A stretch of 64,000 nt of DNA, from NCBI GenBank assembly GCA_019044685.2, contig JAGTXX020000009.1, forward strand, positions 620,001-684,000, written 5' to 3'. This document shows, piece after piece, positions 50,963-61,963 of the stretch. Under the pieces are notes generated by a model that ran no database searches, was not told the DNA's origin, and saw only the letters and a list, made by a program, of their open reading frames with translations. A program made the position numbers and the translations under genes. The stretch's first letter is position 1, and each line of letters opens with the position of its first letter. Origin of the DNA: Nannochloris sp. 'desiccata' (Eukaryota; Chlorophyta; Trebouxiophyceae; Chlorellales; Chlorellaceae).

Positions 50963-52847
50963 TTAAAAGATATTCACGCCGCTAGGCGACACACCTAAAG
51001 CTCCAATTCCTTCTTCATCTCTTGGTGCAGCAGAACCACCGCCACCGCCACCGCCACCGCCACCACTTAGAACATCATCAACATGAGCATCACTTACCCC
51101 ATCACTCTTACTAACACCAATAGTACTACCATAGCCTTGTTCTGCCCACTCTCTCTTTCCTTCAGTTCCAACACCAAGCCCTTTTAAATACAAAAATGCA
51201 TCAACACCGTACCCCGGCATGGATATTATTCTCAAATCACCGCCAAAGTAACGAGCATACAGTCTGGACAAAGGTAATCCGAAGCCGAGGCCTGCCATAC
51301 GGAATCTACCACTGGATGCAGGAGAAGAATTGAAATTAATAGCAACAGGGGGGGGAGTGCTATCCAGACCGAGACCTTCTCTGCGGAGCCCCTCCTTGTC
51401 TAGATCTATATCTTTTGTGTAAGAAACGTCGCCCCTGTAATTCCCTCTATACTCGTCACCCCCACCATTACCACCATGGCGATCTTCTTCCCCTTCTACT
51501 ACGCTATCTAGATCTGTCCATCCGAATTCCCAAACTTTCTTTATTAGGTGGAAAGGAATACCGCCGCCTTGATCACTGATTCTCAATGTGACGTCATCAG
51601 TACCGCCACAAATACGGACATGGATGGGAGGGAAACGGATCTCTGAAGTTGAAAAGTGATCAAAACTTGAAAAATTAGTTCTACAGCCGCCTAGCCCTCC
51701 TCTCTCACCCACAGTACTGCTGCTGTTGCCACCGTGATTTCCTCTCAGATTATTTTTTCTCTGGAAACACCTCTCCACCACCGCCCGCGATGCATTTTTC
51801 AATAGTTCGTACAGCATGTAATCTAAATGCGCTGGAATGTACGGCTCTTTTAAATGTAAATCCCCAGATACTAAAATTTCCGGAGCTGCTCCGTAAGTCT
51901 CCATACACACTTGCTTGCTCCTCCCCGCAGCAAAGTCTATACTATCTGCGAGGGACAAATCAGTAGAAATAATGCCTATATACCCAGGTCTGCTATTATT
52001 TAAATTAATATGGTGTTCAGCTAGAACACGTCGGGAAATTCTAGAACTCAGCATGGCCTCTAAAAAAGAATCGAGTTGCAAATGAGGCCCCACGAGCGGT
52101 TTTCTTTTTATTTCTCGAAGTCCAGTAGCAAGTGCGTCCAGCATAGGGGCATGTTCATCAACGAGTCTGCGTAATAAGCTCGAAAATTTCTCATTTTCAG
52201 ACAAATTTTGTGGTGGTGGGTAGTCTCGGAGAATATCAAAGGCGTGACGGTACGATTGGTACACGCGAGATATGTGAGGGTTATTTACCACAATATACGG
52301 AAGAAGTTGGAGATCTAATAGACGACGAGCAAGTCGTTTGGGTAACTCTTCACTGGTGAAGCGAGCGCTTTCAAGGATCTTACTGTTATCAAACCAAGCA
52401 TCTCGACCTGCTTCAAGCATGTGGTGCAAAGTAAGTTTACTAATTGGGCGTCTTGCGTACTGCAAAGGGAAGAGCATGTACTTGCATAAAAAGCAGTCCG
52501 GTAAGGAAAAGAAGACGACATAAAAAAACAGAATAAATCCACAGGATGATTCAAGGCATCGAGAAGCCACCAGCGTGAAGGTTCAGGCAACCTTTATAGA
52601 ACTGCTGCAGCGGTGGCGGTGTAGGTAGTTATGAAAACAAGAGTGTGAAAAAGCAATCGTTAAAACGCACCTCTTCCACTGTGATGTCGTAGAATGAGTC
52701 ATTTAAATTATTTCGGGGTGCTTCAGCCCATACTTTGCGTCTAAAAGGCAAGGAACCCAAGGGTGATGTGTTTAAAAAATCATTCAGAGATGTCAAGATG
52801 CAAATACCATTTCGGGCCTTGGCGGAACGTAGGGTGGCAGATATCAT
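50963..52847 (-). CDS. Mitochondrial 2-oxoacid dehydrogenase kinase (PDK/BCKDK family)
   Basis: GHKL-fold Ser kinase that inactivates pyruvate or branched-chain 2-oxoacid dehydrogenase. Two exons, 52847..52671 and 52459..50963 (phase 0), give 557 residues. Exon 1 is an Arg/Asn-rich presequence-like region. Helical domain: ARRPISKLTLHHMLEAG, RLARRLLDLQLLPYIVVNNPHI. Kinase domain: N-box IPAHLDYMLYELLKNASRAVVE, G1 LRISDQGGGIP, and G2 AGLGFGLPLSRLYARYFGGDLRI. The N-box reads between the PDK and BCKDK consensus, so the substrate is left open. Two insertions (after KNNLRGNHGG and around VVEGEEDRHGG) and a poly-Gly tail lengthen it. Divergent from HemD, 208 bases apart. Confidence 0.9.
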
Positions 52848-53055
52848 TCTCCAATTTTTTTCCTAATGCATTGACTCATTGAAAAAATCTGCAGCCGCTC
52901 TTACAAATTTGAAAGTCACGCCTCTGTGGCGGAGACGGCAAAAAGAAGATTTTGAAATTGAGATAAGCAAAATCCAAACAGCAAAGCCTCATTGTTTTAA
53001 TACTGTGGAAGTTTGTTTGAATAGTTTACATCATATTGGTATTTAATAAAGAGCA

Positions 53056-54024
53056 ATGCGCTTTTTTAGCAACATTTCCTCGCGAAATGAGATCGGATTT
53101 CATCCTTTGAAACTCACAAACTTGCTTGTCACGCCGTCAAAATGCATTGAATCCACGAATTGGGCCAATCAAATTCCATCTACAGCCACTGCACGCCCCT
53201 CCCGTAGACAGAGGATCATTTTTGCAGCCGTTGCTGCTGATCAATCCACTGGTGCCACTTCTGCCTCCACCTCGCGGCCTCAAGTCGTCCTTACTCGTGA
53301 AGCAGGGAAGAATGGTAAAATCATAAATATGCTAGAATCCCGAGGAATTCGTTGCCTCGAAATGCCTTTGATTGAAACTGCAAAAGGCCCCGACACAGAC
53401 CGCTTGCCTGAAGCTTTGCAGCACTCTGAAGACTACGACTGGGTCTGCATCACCTCTCCAGAAGCTGCATCTGTGTTTATTAAAGGTTGGAAAGAGGCAG
53501 GAAAACCTGAAGTACGCATAGCAGTCGTTGGCGAAGGTACCGGCGAAATTTTCGTTGCCGCCGGGGAAGTGGCTCTCTTACCTCAATTTACCCCTACTGT
53601 AGCTAATGCAGAGCATTTTGGACCTGAATTACCCTTTATTCCTGGCGGAACAAAGCGGATATTATACCCCGCAAGCAATAAAGCGAGCTCTTTACTGCAA
53701 CAAGGACTTTTAGCAAGAGGTTTCCAGGTACAACGGTTGAACACCTATGACACTCTACCTGTTACTTCGCTGGCACCGGAGCAATTAAGAGTTGCTAGTA
53801 CTGCTCAAGTTGTAGCAGTGGCTTCTCCATCTGCTGTTCGTGCATGGGTAGGGTTTGTAGGGGAAGAAATAGCAGCAAGAATGCCTGTGGCTTGTATTGG
53901 CAGCACCTCGGCAAAAGCGGCTGAGAGTTTAGGATTGAAGAAAATCTTTTATCCTGATGAACCTGGGCTGGAAACGTTTGCTTCTACTATTGAAGAAGCC
54001 TTGACAAGTGTTAGTAAAGCTTAA
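53056..54024 (+). CDS. HEMD: Uroporphyrinogen-III synthase, plastid
   Basis: Cyclises hydroxymethylbilane to uroporphyrinogen III in plastid tetrapyrrole synthesis for chlorophyll and haem. 322 residues, intronless. Residues 1-75 form a transit peptide (Ser/Thr/Arg-rich, ending near RRQRIIFAAVAADQ). The two-domain fold is marked by VVLTREAGKNGKIINMLESRGI, PLIETAKGP, YDWVCITSPEAASVFI, VAVVGEGT-like IAVVGEGTGEIF, ILYPASNKASSLLQQGLLARG, VQRLNTYDTLP, VVAVASPSAVRAWV and the late VACIGSTSAKAAESLGL. The family is weakly conserved, but every landmark is present. Confidence 0.93.
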   Translation: MRFFSNISSRNEIGFHPLKLTNLLVTPSKCIESTNWANQIPSTATARPSRRQRIIFAAVAADQSTGATSASTSRPQVVLTREAGKNGKIINMLESRGIRCLEMPLIETAKGPDTDRLPEALQHSEDYDWVCITSPEAASVFIKGWKEAGKPEVRIAVVGEGTGEIFVAAGEVALLPQFTPTVANAEHFGPELPFIPGGTKRILYPASNKASSLLQQGLLARGFQVQRLNTYDTLPVTSLAPEQLRVASTAQVVAVASPSAVRAWVGFVGEEIAARMPVACIGSTSAKAAESLGLKKIFYPDEPGLETFASTIEEALTSVSKA

Positions 54025-54359
54025 AAAGAACTTAGTAACTTCATATTAGATATTCTGTTCTTTCTCTTTTGTTGCTGGTTGTCCAGATGCTCGCCCGTCA
54101 ATCGTGTACATTTTTTATTCCCTCTCGTTTTTCCCTACCTTTTTGCAAATAAAGTACATTTAGATCTTCTTAAATGAAAGTTTAATTGAAAAGAGAGTTA
54201 TCTTATGAACTTTTTTCTTGAGAACTTGGTTAGTGGTAATAATCAACGAATCTAAAGGACAGATTTAAAAACAAAAAGGAATTTCTCAGAATAAGACAGA
54301 AAATTAAATTGGACAGATATAATTTGAAAAAGGAAAGTAGATGAGAAACATGGTATTCA
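54025..54359. other. Convergent intergenic region
   Basis: AT-rich 3' regions of HemD and the GT49 gene. No exon or repeat seen. Confidence 0.45.
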
Positions 54360-56078
54360 TTATGACTTGTTTATATATATATAGCTGATTTTTCTATTTG
54401 ATGTGATGTGTCTGGTACTCTTTCCAGAGCCCTTTAAGAAAGATAAAGGAGCTGCCGACATTAAGGACCACGACGCTGAGAGGCTTCTACCAGATCCATT
54501 CTCCGTGCGAGGACACCACGTAGCAAACGATGTCACAGGAACGTATGTACCGTACTGTATTTCTTCTAAAGCTGCTGTATATATACTCTCCTGCCAGCTG
54601 GCATTCTCCAGACTACCACTGCCGCTGTTTTGCCGTCGTCGCATCTCCTGTGGCGTCTCGTGCACAACAAACGTCTCAGGGTGTACTTCCAACGTAATGC
54701 CTAATCCATGTGTCAGATATGCAACATGCAGAGCTCTATCTTTGCCTTCAAAATCAAAGTCTTCTCCACGGAAGCGTTCATCGTAAAAGGGGACGAATAT
54801 TCTAGGCAGGATCAAGGCAGGGTGAGACCCATGTTTATAATCAACAGCTTCAAAATTTCCCTTTTTAGCACTTGCCCAGGTATTAAGATTCCCATCAAAA
54901 TCTACTACACCCAAATCTAATCGTCTCCATGCAGCGACTGCGTGTTCTTTACCTCCAGCAACTACTTGATCAACCAGCTGTCGGACAGATTGGTAAGAAC
55001 CAGTTGTACCGCTGCTGATTGGAGTCAACGTAGGCAGTACAATGGCAGTACGTTGCTTGATTAACCTCCTCACAAAGGTGGAAAATGTTTTGGGTCGGTT
55101 TTGGTAGCTTTTAGGCAATGTGGACTCTGGTACCTGGTCTTTATCTAATAAAAGCACCAGGTCAACGTCGATCTCACCGACCAACAATAACGCTCGATTT
55201 CTTAATGCATTTCCAGGATAACGCCATAAATTAGCATCGTCCCAAGAATTTTTAGGAAACTCTTCGACTATTAATTCAAGCTCTAAAGCACAACCATCTT
55301 GTGTATGCACCTGTTCGGTCTCTTGGTGAAGCATAGCTAGTACATTGATAACTGATGAAATGGAGGAACCGTTGATAGCAGCAACACCACCAGTGCTGAC
55401 AGCTCCAAATCCTTGAATATAAGGGACATATACTACTGCTGCTAATCTATCGCTCCAACTGGTGCATTGGGAACGCAAGGCGGAGAGACTGTACTAGGGA
55501 AAATAATAAAGAATATTGAGTTTGAAAGTGGTTGGCGGATTTTTTTTATAAGGGGGAAATGAAGTACAGCAGATATGTTTGGAAGATGAGATATCTACCT
55601 GTCTAAAGAAATGTGAGTCACCGCTGTGATGCTTTCTGCTGGCACAACCTTTTTACTGCTCCATCGCTGTACAGGTAACAAGTTGGGTAAAGTTGTGGTG
55701 TCGCTGCGACAACTTTGATAAGTTGCAGCTTCAGGACCCCATTGAATTGTTGTTGCACCAAATGCACGCGAGACGCTTTCTGAACCTCCTGACGTAAATA
55801 TGCAAGCAATTACTCCCAGGAAAGCGAGAAACTATGACAAAAGAAGAAAATTTTAGTCGGTTGGGCATCGGATGCAGCAATGGGAGTGCAAAGCAAACAA
55901 CTACACATACCATCAAGCCAGTGAATCCTACAACTAGTTTCAAGACATTGTCTAAGGATTTCGCATCTACCGAGGGAGATCCGGGAGAGCTCCAAGATGA
56001 AGGTGTTCTTGGTGATGTTCCTGCATTGCATCTTGGTGACGCGCCATCTATTGCTTTGAGAAGTGGTGTTCGTTGCAT
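54360..56078 (-). CDS. LARGE/B4GAT1-like glycosyltransferase (GT49)
   Basis: Golgi type II glycosyltransferase of the GT49 / LARGE C-terminal domain family. Three exons, 56078..55911, 55831..55599 and 55488..54360 (phases 0 and 2), give 509 residues. The membrane anchor is built across the first splice (VLKLVVGFTGLM joined to FLAFLGVIACIF). Catalytic landmarks: VTHISLDSLSALRSQCTSWSD (second splice), AAVVYVPYIQG, YPGNALRNRALLLVGEIDVDLVLLLDKDQVPES (the DxD-type metal site is DKD), and the C-terminal VDYKHGSHPALILPRIFVPFYDERFRGEDFDFEGKDRALHVAYLTHG region. Substrate is unknown in algae. Confidence 0.88.
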
Positions 56079-56539
56079 GATGCTGATGATTTATATAATT
56101 TATCTGGCAGGTTTTTATTGCTGACTATTAGTTGAACAGAGATTCAAAATGCAGATGTGTGTTGTCAGTTGGGAAATATAATTTGCGGCAGTTGTGCCTA
56201 CTTTAGGGACCAGCTCCTTAAAAACTTGAGCTCTTGATATAGTAAAAGTATAACCCAATAAATCAATCAACTATTATAACAAATAACGCGGAACCAACAA
56301 AATATAGGTCTCTTTCTCGCAACAACGTTACGTACTTCCTTTCTTCCCACAGGCAGTCTAAACTTAAAAAGTCTGAGACTGCCCCCCTCGCTTCACCCCC
56401 TCGAAACTGCTCTACTTGTACTGCCAATACACATTACAAACCGGATAGCATTGCTCGTAATCTTTAAAAGAATATTCAAATAAAATATTCTCACCATTAT
56501 CATCTAAAACTATAAAAGAAAGAACATTTCCGCCCCCCC
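56079..56539. other. Intergenic region, GT49 promoter / HA-protein 3' end
   Basis: It holds TTACA at 56434-56438, a TGTAA poly(A) signal for the minus-strand gene. No exon seen. Confidence 0.45.
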
Positions 56540-59249
56540 CTAGGAATTCAACACGATCGGTACTCCCAGCGCTTTCAGCTGTGCTGCCTTTCCACTGGCC
56601 ATTTTTCCCATTGCAGCCAGTTCCTTCTGCATTTTCAACCACTCACTCAACCCTGTAAACCTCTCATTCGTCGGACTGACGTCAACATTACCCTCTTCGA
56701 TGCTTTGTACTAATAGTTGACTCAATCTCAGATCCCATTCAGCCCAGTCTCCTGGGCGTTGGAACTGCCAGCCTATTTGGAGGTCTTCTAAAGCCTTACG
56801 GCGAGAGGGGGACAGCATACCGATAGCGTTCAAGCCACGTTGATGTTCCAACCATTCTAAAAGCCTTGCAGAAAAAGGAAGACAGGAGGAAGAAGAAGAA
56901 GAAGAAGAAGACGAGGCAAGGGTGGGGGTATTAGTGTCAGTCGCCATCTTTTCTCTGGTTAACTCAGCTAAGTATTCTGCCCAGACGTCTTGCTTCATTA
57001 GGATCACTTCATCAGAGAGAATCCATGAAATATCTAAGAATTGCATGTAACGAAGCTGTCCAGGGGAGAGCCGACCTTCGGCGTAAAGCGCTCTTTGAGT
57101 TTGGACCCACCGCCTCACTCTCAGCCGAGGACTACCCGAAAGTCTGATATACTGATGCTGTTGCTGCTGCTGTTGTTGTTCAAGATCCTGCTGAGATGTT
57201 GTAGTTTCAACTTCAGTTTCTACGTCGTCTTCTTCGTTCTGGCTAGAGCTATGCGGGACAGCAGCAACTTTGATAGAAGGCGGCGTTTTCACTACAGCTC
57301 CTTGTTTTGTTCCCAATGTGATAGCTGACCCTTGAATGACCTCTGCAGCTGTATGTGCAATACTTTGCCACTCAATAGGTGAGTATACATCCATATCTAC
57401 GCCCGCCAAGTGCAACATACGGGCATTTTCTGCGGGTAGAGCGCCTTGACGCCACAACCACCACTGCCGAGCAACCCAGAAACTTAATCCTGGCTCTTCT
57501 GTAGGTGGTTCCTTCATTAAGGCTTCTCTACGAGCTTGCATTGTTGCTGCAAGACGAGCTCTCATCGCTCGGCCAGCTGCAGGAGTACCTCGTCCCGCTT
57601 TCTTAGAAACATGTGCTGCTGCTGCCGCTGCCCCTGCTGCTGCAGAAGAGGCACCATTGCTGCCGTTGCCATTACTATTATTCATGCTGCTGCTGCTGCT
57701 ATCTTGATCTTCGCCATAGTCTCCATTGCTACCCTCTTCATAATCTGCACGCTTTCCAAAGAGCTTTGTAGGTGGTCTAAGCGTATCTAAGCACCGTCTT
57801 TCTACGACATACAACAACTGTCCCAACCAACCCATCCACTCCACCGCAGCAGCTTCCTCTTCCTCTCCAGCTTCCCATTGTACATGCAAAGCTTCAAATC
57901 TATGTTCCGCTTCTGCAGGAAGCAGTTGCCGCCGTTTAAATTCCCGTTGTAAGGCCATCCACAAGGCTAACTCTCGAGCGGTCACCCCTCCTCGAGCCCC
58001 CCAATCGACCCCAACCCAGGAAAAAACCTGACCATTTTCACCATGCCAAAGCATCCAATCTATTAACTGATCAAATCGCAACTCCCATTCTTCAGTTATT
58101 TGCGCTAAATCTCCAAATTCAAATCCCATTCTTTCTAAAATTTGTAGACGCTCTTCGGAAAGTTGACCAGCTGCTCGAGCGACTCGCTGCCGTTTAACCC
58201 AGGTCCCTAACTCGACATTAGGTTCCCAGTTTTCAGGGACATTACAGTGTCCTTGCTTTAAGCGGTACGCTGCAAGCTCTACTGCGCGTCGATCCCATCG
58301 ATCATTGCTTGTCGGTTTACACAACATGAGCTCTGGGACTTGCAGAAACACAGCAGCAACGCCTTGAGGGCCATCAGGGACTCCACATTCTACTTCTAGA
58401 TATTCTGCTACGATGCGGACGTTACGGGCGAGGCGGGATTGACGGCGGCGGTCGATTAAAGGGCGGCCTCCGGGGGTGACCCGCCAGGCGACGGCAGTGT
58501 CCATGAGCTCTTGGACTTGAGCTTTAGGGACACCTAGGTCTATTAGATAGATTTCTAATTCCTCAGGGACATCCTGTAGATTAAAGAAGGAAAGATTCAG
58601 TCAGAAACACGTTCAGAAAAAGTAGGACTTAAAGAACAAAAATGACTTCAGGATAAACAACCATCTACACTATCGCTAATTTTTTCATCTTAAATCTTAC
58701 CTCTTGATCATCTCGGGAAGCTAGTAATTCATTCTCAGCCTCAATCTCAGACTTCTTTTTCCTGCCTCGTCGCTTTTTCAAGGGTTCTATTGGGCGTTTT
58801 TCTGTTCTAAATTGTGGTAGAAAGCCTTCAGACCAGCCGTAGCCCGGCACTTCACCGATAAATACAGTCTCCATTGGCTGCTGCTTTAATAACAATTGCT
58901 GCTGCTCTGAAGCCTCTTGAAGAGACTTCTTCGTCGGTCTCCCGCGTCCAGGCTTTTTGGGAGGCGGTGGAGGGACGTCAGGAGCAGCTGAAGAAGTGGA
59001 GGCTTCGGCGTTGCTCGCTCTGCGGTCGGCAAATGCAGCGGCAGTAGCAGGGTCCAGAGCTGCAATGGTGTGAGAGTACGCTTCCTGAGAATCCGTGGCT
59101 TGTCTCACACTTGATTCTTGGGTTTCTTCGAGCACTTGCTGCGCTCCAAGAGCTGACTGCTTCTTGGCAGCATGTGCAATTGCAACCCTGCGCACAGGTG
59201 CAGGCCGAAGCTGCAGTCCAGGCTTTTGGAGACCAAAACCTTTGGTCAT
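56540..59249 (-). CDS. Helicase-associated (HA) domain protein with AT-hook-like motifs
   Basis: Two exons, 59249..58701 and 58573..56540 (phase 0), give 860 residues. The N-terminus (QLRPAPVRRVAIAHAAKKQ) resembles a plastid transit peptide. AT-hook-like basic motifs follow (KKPGRGRPTKK, KKRRGRKKK). At about 184-270 there are helical segments recalling mTERF motifs (GVPDGPQGVAAVFLQVPELMLC). Several helicase-associated repeats come next, such as YRLKQGHCNVPENWEPNVELGTWVKRQR, and two later copies with LGxW/Lxx-W spacing; each usually binds nucleic acid. Between them are poly-Ala, poly-Gln and poly-Ser tracts. No helicase core is present. A plastid nucleoid or RNA-binding role is inferred. Confidence 0.75.
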
Positions 59250-60037
59250 CCCTGTAAGATTTACCCCTTTCTATGGGATACTATCGAAGCTGAACGGGAC
59301 ATTTTTGTAATTGAAAATCAAATAATTTTGTTTTGAATACAGGTTAAAATATTTGTAAATTCTTTATCTCGAAAAATCAATTGAAGATATATAAATCAAA
59401 ACTGGTCGTGTTCAAGAATTCTAAAGCGGTTTGTAAATATTTTTGATATTTAGATAAGAGGATTTTTAGCACTCAGCCAGCGTCCCCTGCAGGCAAAAAT
59501 TCTCTAAGGCGAGCACACCACCTACAACGAGAAGCCTGTAGACCACTATCAAGTATTGCTCTAAAAGTAGACTTGGCGCAGAATGCAGCTACTGAGGAGA
59601 AGGAACAAAGAGTGGGGTTGGCAGCGGGCGGGCCGGTGGGCCAGCTGGTGGCACCCAAAAGAAAGTTACCTTGAAGCAGCTGCCAAAATATGTAAAAGAG
59701 CTTTATGCGTTAAAGTTTCTACCATCTGTATATGATGTGTAAAAAATCAGAAAGGACAGCTGTAGATTTGATTTGATATTTATTTTGTTGTCCTACTGAG
59801 GCGAATTCCACGTTGTGCCACCAAGAATTCGAGGCCAAGAAAATGCAAGAGCGTGCCAAGCTTCAAAAGTCTGATTGCAGAGGAGATTCTGCGTATCAAA
59901 CCTTAACTGAGCCCTTGCATGGCATAAATATTAACCATTTTATATTATCTATAGCCCGGCAAGTTGCTGAAGTAGCCTGCCTGGGCCTCACTTATTTTGA
60001 CAACAACTAAACCCCCTTTTATCCGCTTTCAGCAACG
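59250..60037. other. Intergenic region with unresolved coding potential
   Basis: Around 59460-59755 there is weak coding signal on the - strand: an ATG directly after a TATACAG acceptor (about 59735), a GTAACT donor near 59670 and a CTCCTCAG acceptor near 59600, followed by an open segment reading AAFCAKSTFRAILDSGLQAS to a stop at 59473. The phases do not join, so I do not annotate a gene. The rest holds the promoters of the HA protein and the gene at 60038. Confidence 0.3.
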
Positions 60038-60883
60038 ATGGTGGCCAAGAAGCCATCTGTTTTAAGCGTAAAGACTGAAGAAACCTATCTCATGGCTTTG
60101 AAATCCGTGCAGGTGCGTGGGGAGGCCATATTCACAGGCTTCAAAAACTTTAACATCTCGCAAACCCTCACAGATCACCCAACGTAACCACTCTTTTCCC
60201 CTTTCCGCAGAAAAACGAACTTAAACACACTTCCACTAAGCCGTTAGCGCCCCTGCATGCATCCGAAGACCCCGCAAATGTGCGCAAAATCTCTCCCGCC
60301 ATCCAACACAGCTTGAGACCAACAGCGTCTGTCCAGCAAAAAGATGGCCTTCTTAGGCCAGTTACCCCTGATGTTCAAGACGGCCTTGTCCCAGTCAAGC
60401 CCATCTTGGGCTACGAGACTACTAAAGCTATCCAAGCAGCCCTCGTCGTAAGTTTTTCTCTTCACAAATCTATTAGTATCTCAAAGATTCTCATTTCCCG
60501 CCTTCTTTTCAACTCACCCAACTACACACTTTTCTCTACAGGTATTCAGCAAAAACCTTGCCAAACTGAACTCTAAGGTCGTTGTAAGCGATGATATGCG
60601 TTATGCAGGGCTTATCTTGCTTGAAGAAGCCGTCCGCGCTGATAAAGAGCTGTATGCATTGACCCTTGCCTCCTCCCAGGCCCTCCTTGCAGCAAGCGCT
60701 GCTGCTCTTTGGGTGGCTATTAAATTTATTGGAGTCCGTGTGACCTCCCCTAATGGAGCCCTCATGTCGCAAGCGTCTCAAGTCTTGATTACCAACCTTG
60801 TTAGCCATGAAGCGCAGCTGTTGGTGTCCTTGGAATGGGGAATCTCTGCTGTGCTTCGCAGCAAGGGCATCGCCATGGGCTAA
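60038..60883 (+). CDS. Unknown 217-aa protein with highly biased codon use
   Basis: Not recognised. Three exons, 60038..60112, 60211..60447 and 60542..60883, all phase 0 with good splice signals. The product starts MVAKKPSVLSVKTEETYLMA. The N-terminal half is Pro/Lys/Gln-rich (RKISPAIQHSLRPTASVQQK; RPVTPDVQDGLVPVKP). The C-terminal half is helical and Ala/Leu-rich (YALTLASSQALLAASAAALWVAIKFIGV), weakly membrane-like. Codon use favours CTT, GCC and AAG, unlike most neighbours, so it is probably abundant. No targeting peptide is clear. A subunit of a large organelle complex is possible, but that is speculation. Confidence 0.7.
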
Positions 60884-61963
60884 GCTTAAGCTGTTCTTTT
60901 TCAAATCTGACTTTGCAAAATTTTTTTTCTTCTGAATAAAGCCCGTGTATGTTGGGCTACGAAGATACTACCAGATAAACCCAAGGAATATATCTACGAA
61001 TGGCCCTCTCAATGTTATTTCCAACAAGTGCACCTATTTTTCTATCTCTTATGAGAGACACTATCTCTCGATCGACAAGAAAAAGTAAAATAAATCCAAA
61101 CGTCTGAAGCCTTTGTTTTGACTTCTATCTCTTCGTCTTTTGATACAGAATAATAAAGAAATAGTGTACTTTTTCCCCCCATTCCCCACTTTTGGGGGGA
61201 TTGTTCCATGTTTTGTTTTGCCTAAGAAGAGGTCTGCTCACTGGAAAAAATGTGAGCGTTGAAAAATTTCGATTATTTTCCTGAAGAACTGCACCACCCT
61301 ATAAATTTTCTCTCCTATTCCTTTAGCCATTTCTTTCTGAACAAAATCTTCCATTGTTGTCCATGGTCTGTACTTTCCCCCCTTTTTCCTGTCCATATAC
61401 GTAAAATGTTTTTCCCTGCTTGCTTTTTTTTTTTCATGTTCCGCAGGCGGTGGGTGGCAAATGATGATATCTGGGGCTGCAATGCCTAGTTGTTTCTATC
61501 CATTATTCTTTTGGTGCACCACTGCGATTCCTTTTTTTGTTTACACATTCGTAGAGACTAGGGATACAATAAATAACCATGGCATTATGCCTTTTGATTA
61601 CTATGCTTAGACTAGATAGCTATAAAAGCGACAAAATTCGAAGTGTAAATCTTGAGAATGCTGATCGATCCAAGAAGTTGCCTGAAATGAAATTCATGCT
61701 CGAGGCAAAGCTTTGAGAAAGGGGCAGGTTGGGGCAAGTTTTTGGAAGATTTTATGCTCAAGTAGCAGTATATCCGTGTCCTGCATTTTTTATTTAAAGC
61801 TTATAGAGGCTTTGGAGCGGGGTCTGAAGAGTTTTGAAACCTTGCAAAGGTTTATCAATAAACCTATTTTTCGCTTCTTTAAAGGCTTCTCTGCTCAACC
61901 TCGTGCATTTCGCACGGTTCAAATTGAACTTTAAGTGTTCTCTACATCAGCGAAGAACGTAGA
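60884..61963. other. Intergenic region of about 1.1 kb
   Basis: 3' region of the 217-aa gene and promoter of the sorting receptor. It has T-rich stretches and GGCGGTGG at 61446-61453, 518 bases before the receptor ATG. No supported exon. Confidence 0.45.
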
